Origin: Neoceratodus forsteri
Lineage: Eukaryota > Chordata > Ceratodontiformes > Ceratodontidae
Assembly (NCBI GenBank): GCA_016271365.2
Contig: CM057458.1
Span: 203,394,501-203,458,500, forward strand
Reading direction: 5' to 3'
Length of the DNA: 64,000 nucleotides
Shown: piece after piece, positions 11,737 to 22,620 of the stretch
How positions within the stretch are numbered: the first letter of the stretch is position 1
How the letters are laid out: each line of letters opens with the position of its first letter
Notes under the pieces: generated by a model
The model's database searches: none
What the model was told of the DNA's origin: nothing
What the model saw: the letters and a program-made list of their open reading frames with translations, nothing else
Program-made: the position numbers and the translations under genes

Positions 11737-13205
11737 CCCACTAGACAGGAGGCCATTCTCAATGTGGTGCCCACCAGCTCGGAGTTGGTGAGTAAAGTGA
11801 GGGTAGAGGAGCCACTGGGGTCCAGTGACCATAACCCCATTTGGTTCAGGCTGGCCCTCGGGACCAGAATGCCCCTATCAAAAACTGAAGTGATAGATTT
11901 CAGAAGAACAGACTTCAACTGGATGAGGGGGCTGGTCCAAGACAAACTGATCAGGGTGAACAGCATTTGAGGTGTAGAGAAAAGATTGGGGAAAATTAAG
12001 GGGACCATTCTTGAAGCAAGAAAGTTATACATGAGAATTGTTACAAAACAAAACAGGTACCAGAGACCAATATGGTTCCTAGAAAGGGTCAGCGAAGCAG
12101 TGAGGGCCAAGAAAATGACTTTCACCAGGTACAAGAAAAGGAAGAGGAGGAGGAATACTGTAAGGAAAGTACCAAATAAAAACTATGGAAGCAAAGAGAA
12201 TGGTCAGGAAGGAAAAGGCAGACACAGAGCTACATATTGTGGAGGTGGTCAAGGATGGTATAAAAACAATACTTCACATAAATTAAGGTAAAAAGGAATC
12301 AGGGAGTAGGTTTTGCTAGGGGTAGGGTACTAGAGAAAGAGGAGCAAAAAGCAGCTCTTCTTAATGATTACTTCTGCTTTGCCTTCACAAGGGAAGACTG
12401 TGGGCCCCTGCCTGAAAGTGACATGAAGGTAGTTGTCAGAAGCATTCCCGAAAAGAAGCAATCAGTATTTACCAGAGAAATGGTCCAAAAGGGACTTGGA
12501 GGATTCAAGGTAGATAAACCCCCAGAGCCAGATGGGATAAACCCAAGGGTGCTCAAGCAATTGGCTGATAAACTGGCTAAACTCCTTGTAGGGCAATTCA
12601 ATAACTCAGTTAGGATGGGGTAGTTCCAAAAAGACTGGAGGGTAGTGGACATAGTCCCACTACACAGGGAAGGGGACAAGGAGCAACTGGGGAATTATAG
12701 ACCTGGCAGCCTTATCTCTGTAGTGGGTAAACTCATGGAGTCACTGATCAAAAAGGGCCTTGCAGACTACCTAGAGAGCAACATTCTTTAAGGCAGTAAA
12801 CAGCATGGGTTTGTGACAGGCATATCTCATCAGATCAACCTGATAGTTTTCTTTGAATGAGCAAAAAAAGTAGTAGATAAGAGTCATTCTGTGAATTTGC
12901 TGTACTAAGGCATTTGACTTGCTGCAACACAGAATATTGCTGAAGAACCTGGCGGACCTTGGTGCGGCTAGAGACATAGTTAGATGGTAGGAAACTGGTT
13001 GAAAGAGAGACAACAGAGAGAGGTGGTAAATGGGGTCAAATTGGAAGAGAGGGAGGTCATGAGTGGGGTGCTGCAGGGATCTGTCTTGTGTTCTGTCCTT
13101 TTCAATATGATCTTCAGAGACATTAGTGAGCAGTGTGAAAAAGGAATGGGTAGGGCCAGTGGGAAGCTGGATGCACAGGGAGAGGTATCTTTAGCAGGAT
13201 GACAG
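11737..13205 (+). pseudogene. LINE ORF2 (endonuclease C-terminus and RT) of copy 2
   Basis: After the transposon the frame resumes with SSDHNPIWFRLAL (near 11,820), where SDH is the endonuclease C-terminal catalytic motif, and then a lysine- and arginine-rich linker (11,986-12,290). RT motifs follow in pieces: DYFCFAFTRED (about 12,368), GFKVDKPPEPDGINP, QLGNYRPGSLIS (about 12,690), KQHGF (about 12,803), and a decayed LDFSKAFD region containing stops (about 12,890-12,930). A segment with VLQGSVLCSVLF then runs to 13,202. At the motif normally PQGSV the proline is Leu. The FADD motif is absent through deletion, so this RT could not have been catalytic in its present form. Confidence 0.75.
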
Positions 13206-13802
13206 AGGTGGTGTTGCCACTATATTGCTTGCTTGTGAGACCCCAACTGGAATATTGTGTCCAGTTCTGGCAGCTGCACCTCAGAATGGTTATACACAAG
13301 GTGGAGGCAGTCCAGAGGAGGGCAGAAAAAATGGGGTAGGGATTGCACCAAAAGCCTTAAATGGAAAGACTGAGGAATCTCAACATGTGCACCCTCAAAG
13401 ACAAGCAAGCATGAGACAACATGACAGAGACCTACAAGTACCTCATGGGGGTTAACAGGGTGCAGGACGGGAGTCTCGTTCCAATGAAGAAGAGCACCAG
13501 AACCAGACCGCATGTGAGGCAGCTGGAGGGGAAGAAGTTTAGGATAATTGTGAGGAAGTACTACTTCATTGAAAGAGTGGTGGACACCTGTAACAGACTA
13601 CCAGTGGAAGTGCTGGAGGTGAAAACAGTAGGGGGCTTCAGATGTGCAAGGGATAGACATAGGGGAATATTAGAAAATGGGCAGGAAACAGAGAGGGACC
13701 CATGAGACCAGTTAGGGTCTGTGAAGACAGACTAGACAGGGACCATCTGGGCAGAATGGGTGGACCAAGCAGTCCTTTTCTGCTGACAGATTCTATATTT
13801 TC

Positions 13803-14902
13803 ATTAGAGAGGGCATCTAGGGCAAATTGTGCCTCTTTGCAGATGACAGAAAGTTCTGTGGTAGGGTAGAGAGTGAGGCAAGGCTCAGGGAGCTACAGAA
13901 TGACCTACAAAGGCTAGAGAGGTGGTCAGGCAGTCTAATGTTTGGCAGTTGCTATTCAATGCCAAAAAATGCAAGGTTATGCTGCACCTAGGGGAAAAAA
14001 TGACAGGACAGAGTGCTGGATGGGAGGAGTTAAACTGATCACTATAGCAGAGAAAAGGGACCTGGGAGTCATCACTAGTGACTCCCTCCAACACTCAAGC
14101 CATTGTAACAAGTCCTATAGTAAGGCTGATAAGATGCTGGGGTGTATTGGAAGGGGAACTGACAGCAGGAAAAAGGAGATATTACTAACTCTTTATACTT
14201 CACTGTTGAGGTGCTGTCTGGAGTACTGTGCTCAGTTCTAGATTCCTCACTTAAGGAGGGACAGGGACAGGCTGGAGATGGTGCAATGCAAGGTGAACAA
14301 AATGATTAAGGACCAACAGGGCAGATGTCATGAAGATTGAAAGCAATGAACATGTACTCACTGGAGACCAGGTGACAGAGGGGAATATTACAGAGGCCTT
14401 CAAGTTCCTGAAGGGAATAAACAAGGTGAACTGTGTAGAACTATTTAGCAGGTGTACAGAGTCAAGAACCTGCAGTCACGAGTGGAAACTGGAGGGGGTG
14501 GGGAAGATTTAAGAGGGATGCGAGAAAGTTCTATTGTAAGGAAAGAGTGGTGGAACCATGGAAGAGTCTTCCAGTGGAAGTGGTAGGTGCCAAGTCCATA
14601 AATGGCTTCAAGCATGGATGGGACAAAGAGACAGGTCTGGTGGTTGCTCAGGTCAGTAACAGTATGGAGGGGAGCAGGGGGTGGATGGTGGAGTGGAGGG
14701 ATAAAACCTCATATTGACAATAGGTCCCATGACAGATAGAGAATTCCAAGAAGACTAGATGAAACTCTGGTATTGTTCTGCTGTCATGGTCTATGTTATA
14801 TGTAGGTAGGGTCTGCAGAGGCAGACTAGGTAGGGAACAACTGGGCAGACTAGGTGGGCTAAGTAGTTCTTTTATGCCATCAAATTCAATGTTTCTATGT
14901 TG
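13803..14902 (+). mobile_element. Family A CR1-like LINE fragment, copy 3 (RT active site to 3' end)
   Basis: Directly after the 3' end of copy 2 a second fragment starts inside the RT with CLFADDRKFCGRV (about 13,828), continues through DKMLGCIGRGTDSRKKE (14,130-14,180) and LEYCAQF, and runs to its own 3' end near 14,902 (CAATGTTTCTATGTTG). It contains exactly the FADD-bearing part that copy 2 lacks. It may be a separate 5'-truncated insertion or the product of a rearrangement. Frames 13,942-14,241 and 14,330-14,512 are short open remnants. Confidence 0.8.
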
Positions 14903-15213
14903 AAAATGTTCAATGTTTGATTATAACTTTGTTGTTTTTTTGAGATTTTTACCCCAAATTTAAAAATTTGTTTTTACGACACCACCTTACGAAGACGACT
15001 ACTACCCTTTATGATATCCTGGCCAAAACCTCATTTTGTGAGATGAGCATTAAAAGATGTTTTGGTCAGGCTTTGAAAAATTAGACCTGCCATGTTCATT
15101 CAGTGCTGTAAAAATGGCTATGTTGGAAATGTGGGGTCAAAATCTGGAAAAGCAGTAAAAAGTAAATGTTGAAGGATTTCAAATTTCTTCAAAACATTGG
15201 TGTTTTTTTTTTT
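14903..15213. repeat. Palindromic satellite, unit b
   Basis: The unit begins GTTCAATGTTTGATTATAAC, passes through TTTTTGAGATTTTTACCCC, and returns on the complementary side as GGGGTCAAAATCTGG (about 15,150-15,165), so its two halves are inverted repeats. It continues into the start of the next unit (CATTGGTGTTTTTTTTTTTAGATTTT) and stops at 15,213, where the minus-strand LINE begins. The missing continuation (TTTTCAACAGTC...) resumes at about 19,790. Confidence 0.75.
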
Positions 15214-15218
15214 AGATT

Positions 15219-16586
15219 TTAGAAGCACAGAAACATAGAAGTTGATGGCAGAAGGAGATGGCTAGGTGCATCTAGTCTACCCATTTGTTTTAGACCTATT
15301 TTGACACTCCAGTTGCCCTTTGTTGTCAGGGCTCCCTTGTGTCTATCCCATGCATTCTTGAATCTCCCCACAGTGTTGACCCCCACAACCTCTTTGGGCA
15401 GGCTGTTCCAGGCATCTGCCACTCTTTCTGTGAAAAAAAACTTTCTGGTGTTGGTAGAGAACCTCCCTCCTTGTAGCCTGAGGTCATGCCCACTGATCTT
15501 GGAGCCCTTCTTGAAGTTAAAAAGTTCCTGTGCCTGTACCTTGTTAATGCCTTTTATGTGCTTGAATGTTTCAATCATGTCCCTTTTCTCTCTTCTCTGC
15601 TCCAGGGAGTACATATTCAGTTCCCTAAGTCTTTCCTCGTAGGACATGTACTGCAGACCCTGAATCATTTTTGTCGCCTTTCTCAGTACTGTTTCCACCT
15701 GGTCAATGTCCTTCCTTAGGTGAGGCCTCCAGAATTGGACTCCGCATTCCAGGTAAGGCCTGAAAAGCGATCTATACAGTGGTAGTACCACCTCTCTCCT
15801 CCTGCTCATGATTTCCCTCCCAATGCAGCCCAGCATTCTGTTGGCCTTCAATGTTGCCTTCTCACACTGCTTACTAACCTTCAAGTTGTTTGAGATTATA
15901 ATTCCCAGATCTTGTTCCTGGTTTGAGGCTGCCAGTCTTTCACCTCCTAGGTAATACTCCTTTCTTGGATTTTTCTTTCCTATGTGCATGATCTTGCACA
16001 TTTTGGCATTAAATCTCAGCTGCCACACTCCAGACCATTCTCCTAGTTTCTTGAGGTCAGCTTCCATCTTGCTCACTCCTTCTGAGGTGTCCACCCTGTT
16101 ACATATCTTGATATCATCTGGAAACTGACATATCTTCCCTTCCAGTCTGTCAGCGATGTCTGCTATAAAAACATTGAAGAGCAGAGGCCCCAGCACTGAG
16201 CCCTGGGTCACAATGCTGGTCACCCTGACTTCCATCGATTGCAGTCCATTAACCTGTAGCCTCTGGGTTCTGCCTTGTGACCCATTTTGTACCCATCTGA
16301 CTACTTCTGGACCAACCCCTGTGTGGTCAAGTTTCTTTACCAGCCTTCTGTGTGGAACTGAGTCAAAGGCCTTACTGAAGTCTAGGTAGACCACATCTAC
16401 TGCCCCACTGTCATCCACTATTTTTGTAGCGTAGTCAAAAAACTTGAGCAGGTTTGTCTGGCATGACCTATCTACTGTGAAACCATGCTGTTTAGGGTCT
16501 TGTTGGCTGCTAGTTTCAAGGAATGCTATGATCCTCTGTTTGAGTAGTGTCTCCATTAGTTTCCCTACTATAGATGTGAGACTCAT
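15219..16586 (-). pseudogene. LINE reverse transcriptase and C-terminal domain, 455-codon open frame
   Basis: This is one of the longest uninterrupted frames in the window. From its first ATG it covers RT from SLTSIVGKLMETLL through KQHGFTVDRSC, VVYLDFSKAFDSVPH, TQGSVLGPLLFN, CQFPDDIKIC, MLGCIGREIMSRRREVV and RPYLECGVQFW to DAWNSLPKEVV near the end. Two catalytic-region residues differ from the family: TQGSV for PQGSV and FPDD for FADD, with the Asp pair intact. The N-terminal third of the RT lies upstream (16,590-17,218) in a broken frame containing stops. Preservation may be chance in a fairly young copy. Nothing suggests host use. Confidence 0.85.
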
Positions 16587-17219
16587 CAGTCTGTAATTAC
16601 TAGCCTGTTCACAACTGCCTTATTTGAGAAGTGGAACCACTATTGCCTTTTTCCAGTCTTCGATTACCACACTGTTCTTCAAGGATTTCATGAATAGAAG
16701 TGCCAGAGGGGCTGCTAATTCTGTCCCTAGTTCCTTAAGGATTCTGGGGTGCATCTCTTCTGGTCCCATGGCTTTGTCAGCTTTTAGTTTATTTAGCACC
16801 TCCCGTACTTTGGCTTCTGTAAAGGGACTCGTGTCTACCCGTGGTCCTGGGTAGATGTGTTTTTTTAGGGCCGGGCCATCCCATGGGTTCTCTTGGTAAA
16901 CACTGAGCAGAAGTATTTGTTGAGGATTTCAGCTTTCTCTGGGTCATGTTTGGTTCATTTCCCTTTTTCAGTAGCAATCTTTACTATCCCACCTTTTGCC
17001 TTCCTACATTCCCTAATGTATCTAAAACATGATTTGGATCTCTTCTCTCTTTGTCCCTTCTTCTGTCTTTTCCTCTGTCTGGCCTTTTGCCTTTCTAATT
17101 TGTTTGTTAGACTTTCTCATTTTTTCCTTGTACAACTCCCAATGTGTCTCAGTTTTGGTTTCCTGGTATATGCTGTACACCTTCTTTTTTTTTCTTTGAC
17201 TGTGGTAGTCACTTCCTTG

Positions 17220-18719
17220 TGTAACCCCCTTGTTACCTGGGATTACTAGAATCCCAGTAAGACCTAGTGGTAGGCAGGGAAGGCAGCTTGTGAAACTCCA
17301 GTTAAATGGGTTTCACACTGTCTCACTCTGTTCTCAGTCTCAGCTGAGACTGAGGGATGACATCACCAATAGAACTATCACAGCTGCATGAGCCACATTG
17401 GAATCTGCAGCAAGGGAGTTAGTTAGAACGTTGGGAAGTTTTTGAAGTCAGTCTTCAGATGAGTGTGAGTCAGTGAAGTGTGAAGTTGGGAGCTTGCTGA
17501 GAAAGCAGCTCAGTGAAGGCTCTAGGAGCCTCAGCCCTGACAGAGGGCTACTTTTAGTTTAAAAAGGGTGTGTGTCTCCACCTTAAAGAGAGACATGGAA
17601 GATAATTGAAGTGGTGGAGACCGCTGTTTTCGGGTCTCAGTGCCCCCTTCCTATGGGGGGGTAGGAAAGGGTTCCCTGCAGATTCCTGGGGCAACCCCCT
17701 AGTTCTGCTTGTGAAGGAAAAGTTGCCTGTTTGTTCTAGAGTTTTTTGGGAGAACAAGAAGATTTGTGAGTCGCCTGTGGAGCACCTGCAACATGAGGGT
17801 GAGTGTCTGCTCTTGCTAAAAGGGCCTATGTTTTTCACCCTGGAACTTGTGTGACAATGTGGGGATTGAACTATTAAATATTGGGAAGCCTAGAGTAATG
17901 GGCTAAGCAAATTAAAAGTAGGTTCAAGTTCTGAGCTTGTTGGGATGCAAATGAGATGTAGAGGAGATGTGACAGACATCTACCCAGAATCTACATTTGA
18001 AAGTTCAGTAAAGGAATTGTTCAGTTTCCAGAGAAATGGCCGGGTATGGGCTGTGGGAGCTGGAGGTGGGTGGCCCCCCCATCTTTAGTGACCAGGTCCA
18101 CCTCTACGGATTTCTTCTGTGGATTTCTACTTTACCTCAGGCACTTGGCCAGTGATGAGGGAAGTACCCAGATGTGGGATTGTAGGAAAATTCTCTCTAG
18201 GAGTCGAAGACTCTAGTGTGGTTGAGGGAGCCACAACAGGATAATTGGTTCATTCCTCAAATGGACTGCGGATCAAGTGGCCGGTGGGGGAGCCGGGCTA
18301 GTAGGGAAAACCCAAGTGTGTACAAGTCGGGCTGTGTACCCAAAGCTGCGTGCAAGTCCGGGCTGTGTGCCTGGTGGGTTTAGAGCCTGAGGGCTGGAAA
18401 TAGTGATAAAGTGTTCTGTTGTCTCTAATCTGCATTACCAGGAAATGTGGCCCCATGGGGGTCCGTATATGCTTTGTTTGTTCAGCTTGGATGTGAATAA
18501 AAGCCACACTGAAGAATCCCATTCCTGGTTCTGGATATTACAGTTATTGCTTCCTGTGTTCGGATTTACTTGGGTGCCCCTGCCCAGAGTAGCCAAACCT
18601 AGGTCCCCTGTTCCGAGTAACCTCATCCTCCCTGAACCCAGTCCCCACCAGGTACTGCTGTCAGCTTCAACAGCATGCCACCTGTCATTTTGCTAGAAAG
18701 GCAGGGGTGAGGGGTTACA
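17220..18719 (+). mobile_element. Solo LTR (about 1.5 kb)
   Basis: The segment begins TGTAACCCC and ends GGGGTTACA, the TG...CA form of LTR termini. It is flanked by CTTG on both sides (17,216-17,219 and 18,720-18,723). Removing it with one CTTG restores the LINE codons for PLWFSKEV, so it is an exact insertion. AATAAA at 18,496-18,501, about 220 bp before the end, is a plausible polyadenylation signal on the plus strand. A short tandem repeat (CAAGTCGGGCTGTGT and a variant) lies at about 18,320-18,372. No gag, pol or env sequence is present. A 4-bp duplication fits several retrovirus-like and Gypsy groups and does not decide between them. Confidence 0.85.
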
Positions 18720-19580
18720 CTTGGAAAACCATAGAGGATTTATTTTTCTTTTTGCTTTGCTGACCCATCTGGCACATTGATATGTGGCAGTCTTTATTGC
18801 TTTCTTGAGACTCCCCCACATGATAGCCACCTCCTCAACCTCTGTTTCCACTAACTGGCTACTTATGTTGTTCCTTATTTTTTGGAAGTCAGCCTTTCTG
18901 AAATCTAGCACCTTTATCTTTGAGTGGCTGGTGTCCTGTGTTATGTTTACCTTAAAGCTTACCACGTGATGGTTGCTGTTGCCCATATGGCATCCCACTT
19001 CAATGTCCTTGATCCTTTCCGAGTTTGTGAGGACAAGATCGAGAATGGCATCTCTCTTTGTTGGGATGTTAACAAGTTGGCACAGTCCCCTGCCTTATAT
19101 TGACAATAAGAAGTTCTTACTTCTTGTTGTTGCTGCAGTTAGTGTGTTCCAGTTAATATCTGGTAGGTTGAAGTCCTCCACCAGTGTTACTTTGCATTTA
19201 TCAGACATTTTATGGATTTTCTCTATTAGATCTTTGCCTCCTTTATCTCCTTGATTTTGGGGCCTGTACACAATGCCAATTCTGAAGGGTTTTCCCTTGC
19301 CCATGTCTACTGTTAGCTACAGTGACTCGAAGTCCCCAGATTGCCCTTTTACTTCCATGGTTTTTATTTCCTCTCAAATGTAAATGGCTATGCCCCCACT
19401 TCTTTTCTTGCCTGCCTATCTTTCCTGAACAGATTGTAACTGGGAATGGCTGTATCACATCCTTGGTTTTCCATGAACCACATTTCTGTTACAGCCACCC
19501 AGTCCAATCTTTCTGTTTCCAAGATGGCTGTGAATTTGGGGAGTTTGTTTGTTAGGCTTCTAGTATTTGCAACCATTGCC
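18720..19580 (-). pseudogene. LINE endonuclease of copy 4, fragmented
   Basis: Three minus-strand segments cover the APE domain: 19,388-19,576 (NTRSLTNKLPKF, DWVAVTEMWFM), 19,095-19,304 (IGIVYRPQNQ, EDFNLPDINW) and 18,693-18,998 (SFKVNITQDTSHSKIKVLDFRKADF, NPLWFSK). The Asp-Asn part of GDFN remains but the preceding Gly is Glu. The frame is lost between segments, near 19,310-19,385 and 19,000-19,090. The last segment ends exactly at the solo LTR junction. Confidence 0.8.
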
Positions 19581-19775
19581 TTCCAGGAAGGTACATCCTA
19601 TTTGGCCTGAGGTTGTACCCTCTTCTTGGACTGCTCCAGTTTGCTCTTTCCGGCCAAGAGATTATGGAGGTTGCTGGTTCGGGTGGATGTTGACTCAGAT
19701 TTTTTTCTGAGGATGTATGCATGCATTTGGTGTTTTGGGGATTGATGACCAGCCCACCGATGGCAGGGGTGTGAG

Positions 19776-20150
19776 CTGCATCATTTCAACACCACATTTT
19801 CAACAGTCTTTTTATGACCCAACCTTATAAACAAGACAGGTGTCTTTTATAAAATCTTGGCCAAAACATCATTTTGCAGCATGGGTGTGAAGATACATTT
19901 TGGACAGGATTTGAAAAATGACATCTGTCATGTTCATGGAGTGGGGGTAGCAAAAGGGCTATGTTGAAAATTTTGGGTCAAAATCTGTGAAAATAACAAA
20001 GTTATGAGTGAACATTTAAAAGGTTCAATGTTTTTCATACTGTCATTGTTTTTTTGACATTTTGACCCCAAATTTTCAACGTAGTCTTTTTGTGACACCA
20101 CATTATGATCAAGATGGCTGGAACTTTTTAAATCCCATCCAAAAGGTGAA
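19776..20150. repeat. Palindromic satellite, units c and d (start)
   Basis: Satellite resumes after the LINE with TTTTCAACAGTCTTTTTATG, which continues the unit cut at 15,213. The unit runs through GGCTATGTTGAAAATTTTGG (about 19,950-19,975) and GTTATGAGTGAAC, then starts another unit at about 20,014 (GTTCAATGTTTTTCATACTG, TTTTGACCCCAAATTTTCAACG). That unit is cut at about 20,150 by a LINE fragment. The two halves of each unit are complementary around the TTGAAAATTTGG / CCAAATTTTCAAC blocks. Confidence 0.75.
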
Positions 20151-20621
20151 GATTGGCTTAAGGCTCTGATCATGTTCTCAATGGAGACCAGAAGGGAAAG
20201 AGATGGGAGATACAATAGAGACCTTCAAGATCCTGAAAGAAATGAAAAAGGTAGATTATAAGGAAATATTTAGCAGGAATAGCAAATCAACAACCCAGAG
20301 ACTTGAGTGAAAGATGGAAGGGGGAGATTCAGAAGGGATGTGAGAAAGCATTATTTTACAGTGAGAGCTGTGGAACAGCGTAGCAGCAGAGGTGGTGGGT
20401 ACAAGAAACATTAATGGTTTCAAACATATGGCTGGGATCAAGTAAAATGTTTAATAGTTTCATAGGCTAAAGCAGTAGGGTGGAGGCAAGAGGGGGAGGT
20501 GAGAGCAAAAACCCAGACTAGACAATAGGTCCAGGGGCAGGGCAGGGTAAAACAGGGCAGACTGGATGGACCAGTGGTCTTTTTCTGCTGACATTTTTTT
20601 CCCTTTCTATGTTTCATATGA
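20151..20621 (+). mobile_element. Family A CR1-like LINE 3' fragment
   Basis: A plus-strand 3' terminal fragment: an ETFKILKEMKKVD-like coding remnant near 20,218, the FF..RAVE... region near 20,350, then ACCAGTGGTCTTTTTCTGCTGACA and a terminal TTTCTATGTTTCATATG at about 20,604-20,620. It sits inside the palindromic satellite, with about 45 bp of related satellite sequence on both sides (20,103-20,150 and 20,618-20,665). Confidence 0.8.
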
Positions 20622-20805
20622 TAAAGATAGGTGGAATTTTTAAAATCCTGTCTGAAAGGTAGTTTCACTGAGTGACTGCAAAAACATGTTTTGGAGGTGA
20701 TTTGAAAAATTACACCTGTCTTGTTCATGAAGTGGGATAAAAAAAGGCTATGTTGAAAATGTGGAGCAAAATGTTAAAAAATGACAAAGTTCTGCATTAA
20801 AAAAC
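20622..20805. repeat. Palindromic satellite, unit d (end)
   Basis: ATGATAAAGATAGGTGGAATTTTT, then GTTTCACTGAGTGACTGCA, GTTTTGGAGGTGATTTGAAAA, ACACCTGTCTTGTTCATGAAG and GGCTATGTTGAAAATGTGG follow in the satellite order seen at 9,890 and 19,905. The array is lost after about 20,805. Confidence 0.75.
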
Positions 20806-22417
20806 CAATGTGATCTATGAGTGCAGGGACATGTAAGAGCATTTGTTTTACTTGCTATTTACCACAGTATGAGACTACACATGAGCTGCAACCACTGCAT
20901 AATGGGTATGCAAATGGTATGGGTTGTGCAACATTTCTGCCATTCCCTGTGAACTAAAGTACTAAATGTCACAAACGCACTCCACAGGTCAGGCCCTCTG
21001 CTCCCACAGTGCCAAACCTCAACGTGCAATATGCGAACAGGAGACAAACAGGATAACCTTCCTGTCTGTTTTGGGTCCAAATCACCTACTAGCCTCTAGT
21101 CCTGGTGTCAAATATGAATCCTTTTCGCTAGCACACTCAGTTAAGAGGCGTAGATATAACACTCTTTTCAGGAAAATGCAATGAAGTACTTCACCCATTG
21201 GGCACCTAGCCTGGTTCACAATTTTACCCTTTTGACTAAGTTTGAGACCTAGGTATATTCTTACCATAGCAAGATAGTAACACACCTTTAAGCCCTTAAC
21301 AGTTTTTGTCGTTTCAGCCTCCACATGCAAAAAAAAAGTCTCAAGCAAGATTAAGGAAACCAAAATGTTTACTGGAATAAAAAAAAATAGTAAATACATA
21401 CAAACTATAGAACATATAACATAAATACTTGTAGTCAAAATAAATGGGAATTTCAGGCACAGAAATGCCTGTAACTGAATTTCTAGTCTTAACCCAGTTT
21501 CTAGTTAGTATTACCTAATTGTAATAGGAGTACCTTTTTTATTACACACTGTGTGTGTTCCTTTAGGAGTCCAGAGATAGATGTGTCTGTCACTCCTTTC
21601 AACCAGAGTGATAATAATCCAACATGTCCCTCCTGTCCTGTGAGGTCAGAGCTCATGAGGTCACTGTTAGCCTTTCATTAATCTGTAACCTGACCAAGAA
21701 TATCCAAAAGGGTGTCATTTTACTGCTGGCTGGAAATCCGCAAGATAGCATTATCAAAATATGACATTCTCTTTGATCAGAGCATTCACCTTTGATGTTC
21801 AGAAAGACATCCTGTCAAAACATTTCTCTTATAGGTGTGAAAGCTAACAGAAATCTGTTAAAAATGGCCTTTTCCTCAAAGGTCATAAAACGCATAATTT
21901 GTCCCTATAGTTCAAAGTAGAAGGGTTAGTTTACAATGTGTTATATAACAGCTAACACAGGCATGGCAGGAGGTGTCAAAGAAAGCCTCTTAATTAATTC
22001 ATTCACTGGGTCAGTGTTACCATAGTCAGTTGTTTTTAGCTGACCAGGGCCTTTGGGGTCAAAAGGGCAGGCCCCTTTAAATGCTGATAGCTGCCATTTT
22101 CCTAAGCTGACATTCAATATAAACATATATTTATGTCACAAATATAATTATAACTAGTAGAGGGTTACTCATGTTACACTAAACAGTAGCACTTATGAAA
22201 GTAATAACCAATAGCACATATGTGGAATGAACTGCAGGGGATATGTTTGAAGCAGGTATTAGGAACTAGAGAAGAAAACCCACTTCTACCTTGCATTTTC
22301 CATCCCTTTTGTCTCAAACAGTGGTGAAAGGGTTGGGCACCCCACTGTTGGACTTAAGATCTAGATCGGGAATGGGGTGGGGAGGTACTCATGATGCTTA
22401 ATTAACAACCTTCTTTC
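20806..22417. other. Nothing recognised
   Basis: AT-rich sequence with no coding motif and no repeat that I can identify. The longest minus frame (21,082-21,438) is hydrophobic in part but has no known domain. Confidence 0.4.
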
Positions 22418-22620
22418 TGGACTGGCTAGGTTAGGCATGGAGGGCTAATACCGACAGTGGGATTGAGCACCTACTGCTGGTTTTATGTACTGGCTGGGTC
22501 TGGTAGGAGGGGGATACCAGTGGTAGAGTTGATCATCCACCACTTGTTTTCTGTATTGGCTTTGTCGAGCATGGGGAGGAATGATACTGGCTCTGACTGA
22601 TACCAACTGTCTCTGACTGA
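22418..22620. repeat. Minisatellite, about 67 bp, about three units
   Basis: GGACTGGCTAGG (22,418), TGTACTGGCTGGG (22,486) and TGTATTGGCTTTG (22,552) begin successive units that share GGCATGGAGG-like and GGATACCAGTGG-like blocks. Spacing is 68 and 66 bp, and the units are diverged. A shorter repeat, CTCTGACTGATACCAA, occurs twice at 22,590-22,627. Confidence 0.55.

Larger units (their letters stand above)
10038..13802 (+). mobile_element. Family A CR1-like LINE, copy 2 (with internal deletion)
   Basis: A 5' leader and possible ORF1 remnant (10,040-10,370) is followed by an endonuclease start (NARSLGNK near 10,380, GGIALYVRKG near 10,550, a GD..LPDINW-like block near 10,776), then by the endonuclease C-terminus and RT after a transposon insertion (10,885-11,728). 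RT segments include PPEPDGINPRVL (about 12,520), DWRVVDIVPLH (about 12,640), KQHGF near 12,803 and VLQGSVLCSVLF (about 13,065). The FADD part of the RT is deleted: the frame passes from DISEQCEKG (about 13,140) towards the 3' domain. The copy ends with the usual 3' block and TTCTATATTTTCAT at 13,802. Many stops and shifts make it inactive. Confidence 0.85.
15215..19775 (-). mobile_element. Family A CR1-like LINE, copy 4, interrupted by a solo LTR
   Basis: On the minus strand the element runs from about 19,775 (5' side) to 15,215. It has endonuclease pieces at 18,720-19,580 (NTRSLTNKLPKF, VAVTEMWFM, EDFNLPDINW), an RT with an unusually long intact frame (15,219-16,586), and a 3' end whose reverse complement contains TTCTATGTTTCTGTG. 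The linker PLWFSK|EV is split by a solo LTR (17,220-18,719). In the endonuclease, GDFN has become EDFN (19,095-19,304). No SGNH ORF1 is seen upstream, so the copy is probably 5' truncated. Confidence 0.9.

Noticed and set aside
15301..15719. Plus-strand frames of 77-113 codons
   Set aside because: They are antisense to the intact LINE RT C-terminal frame.
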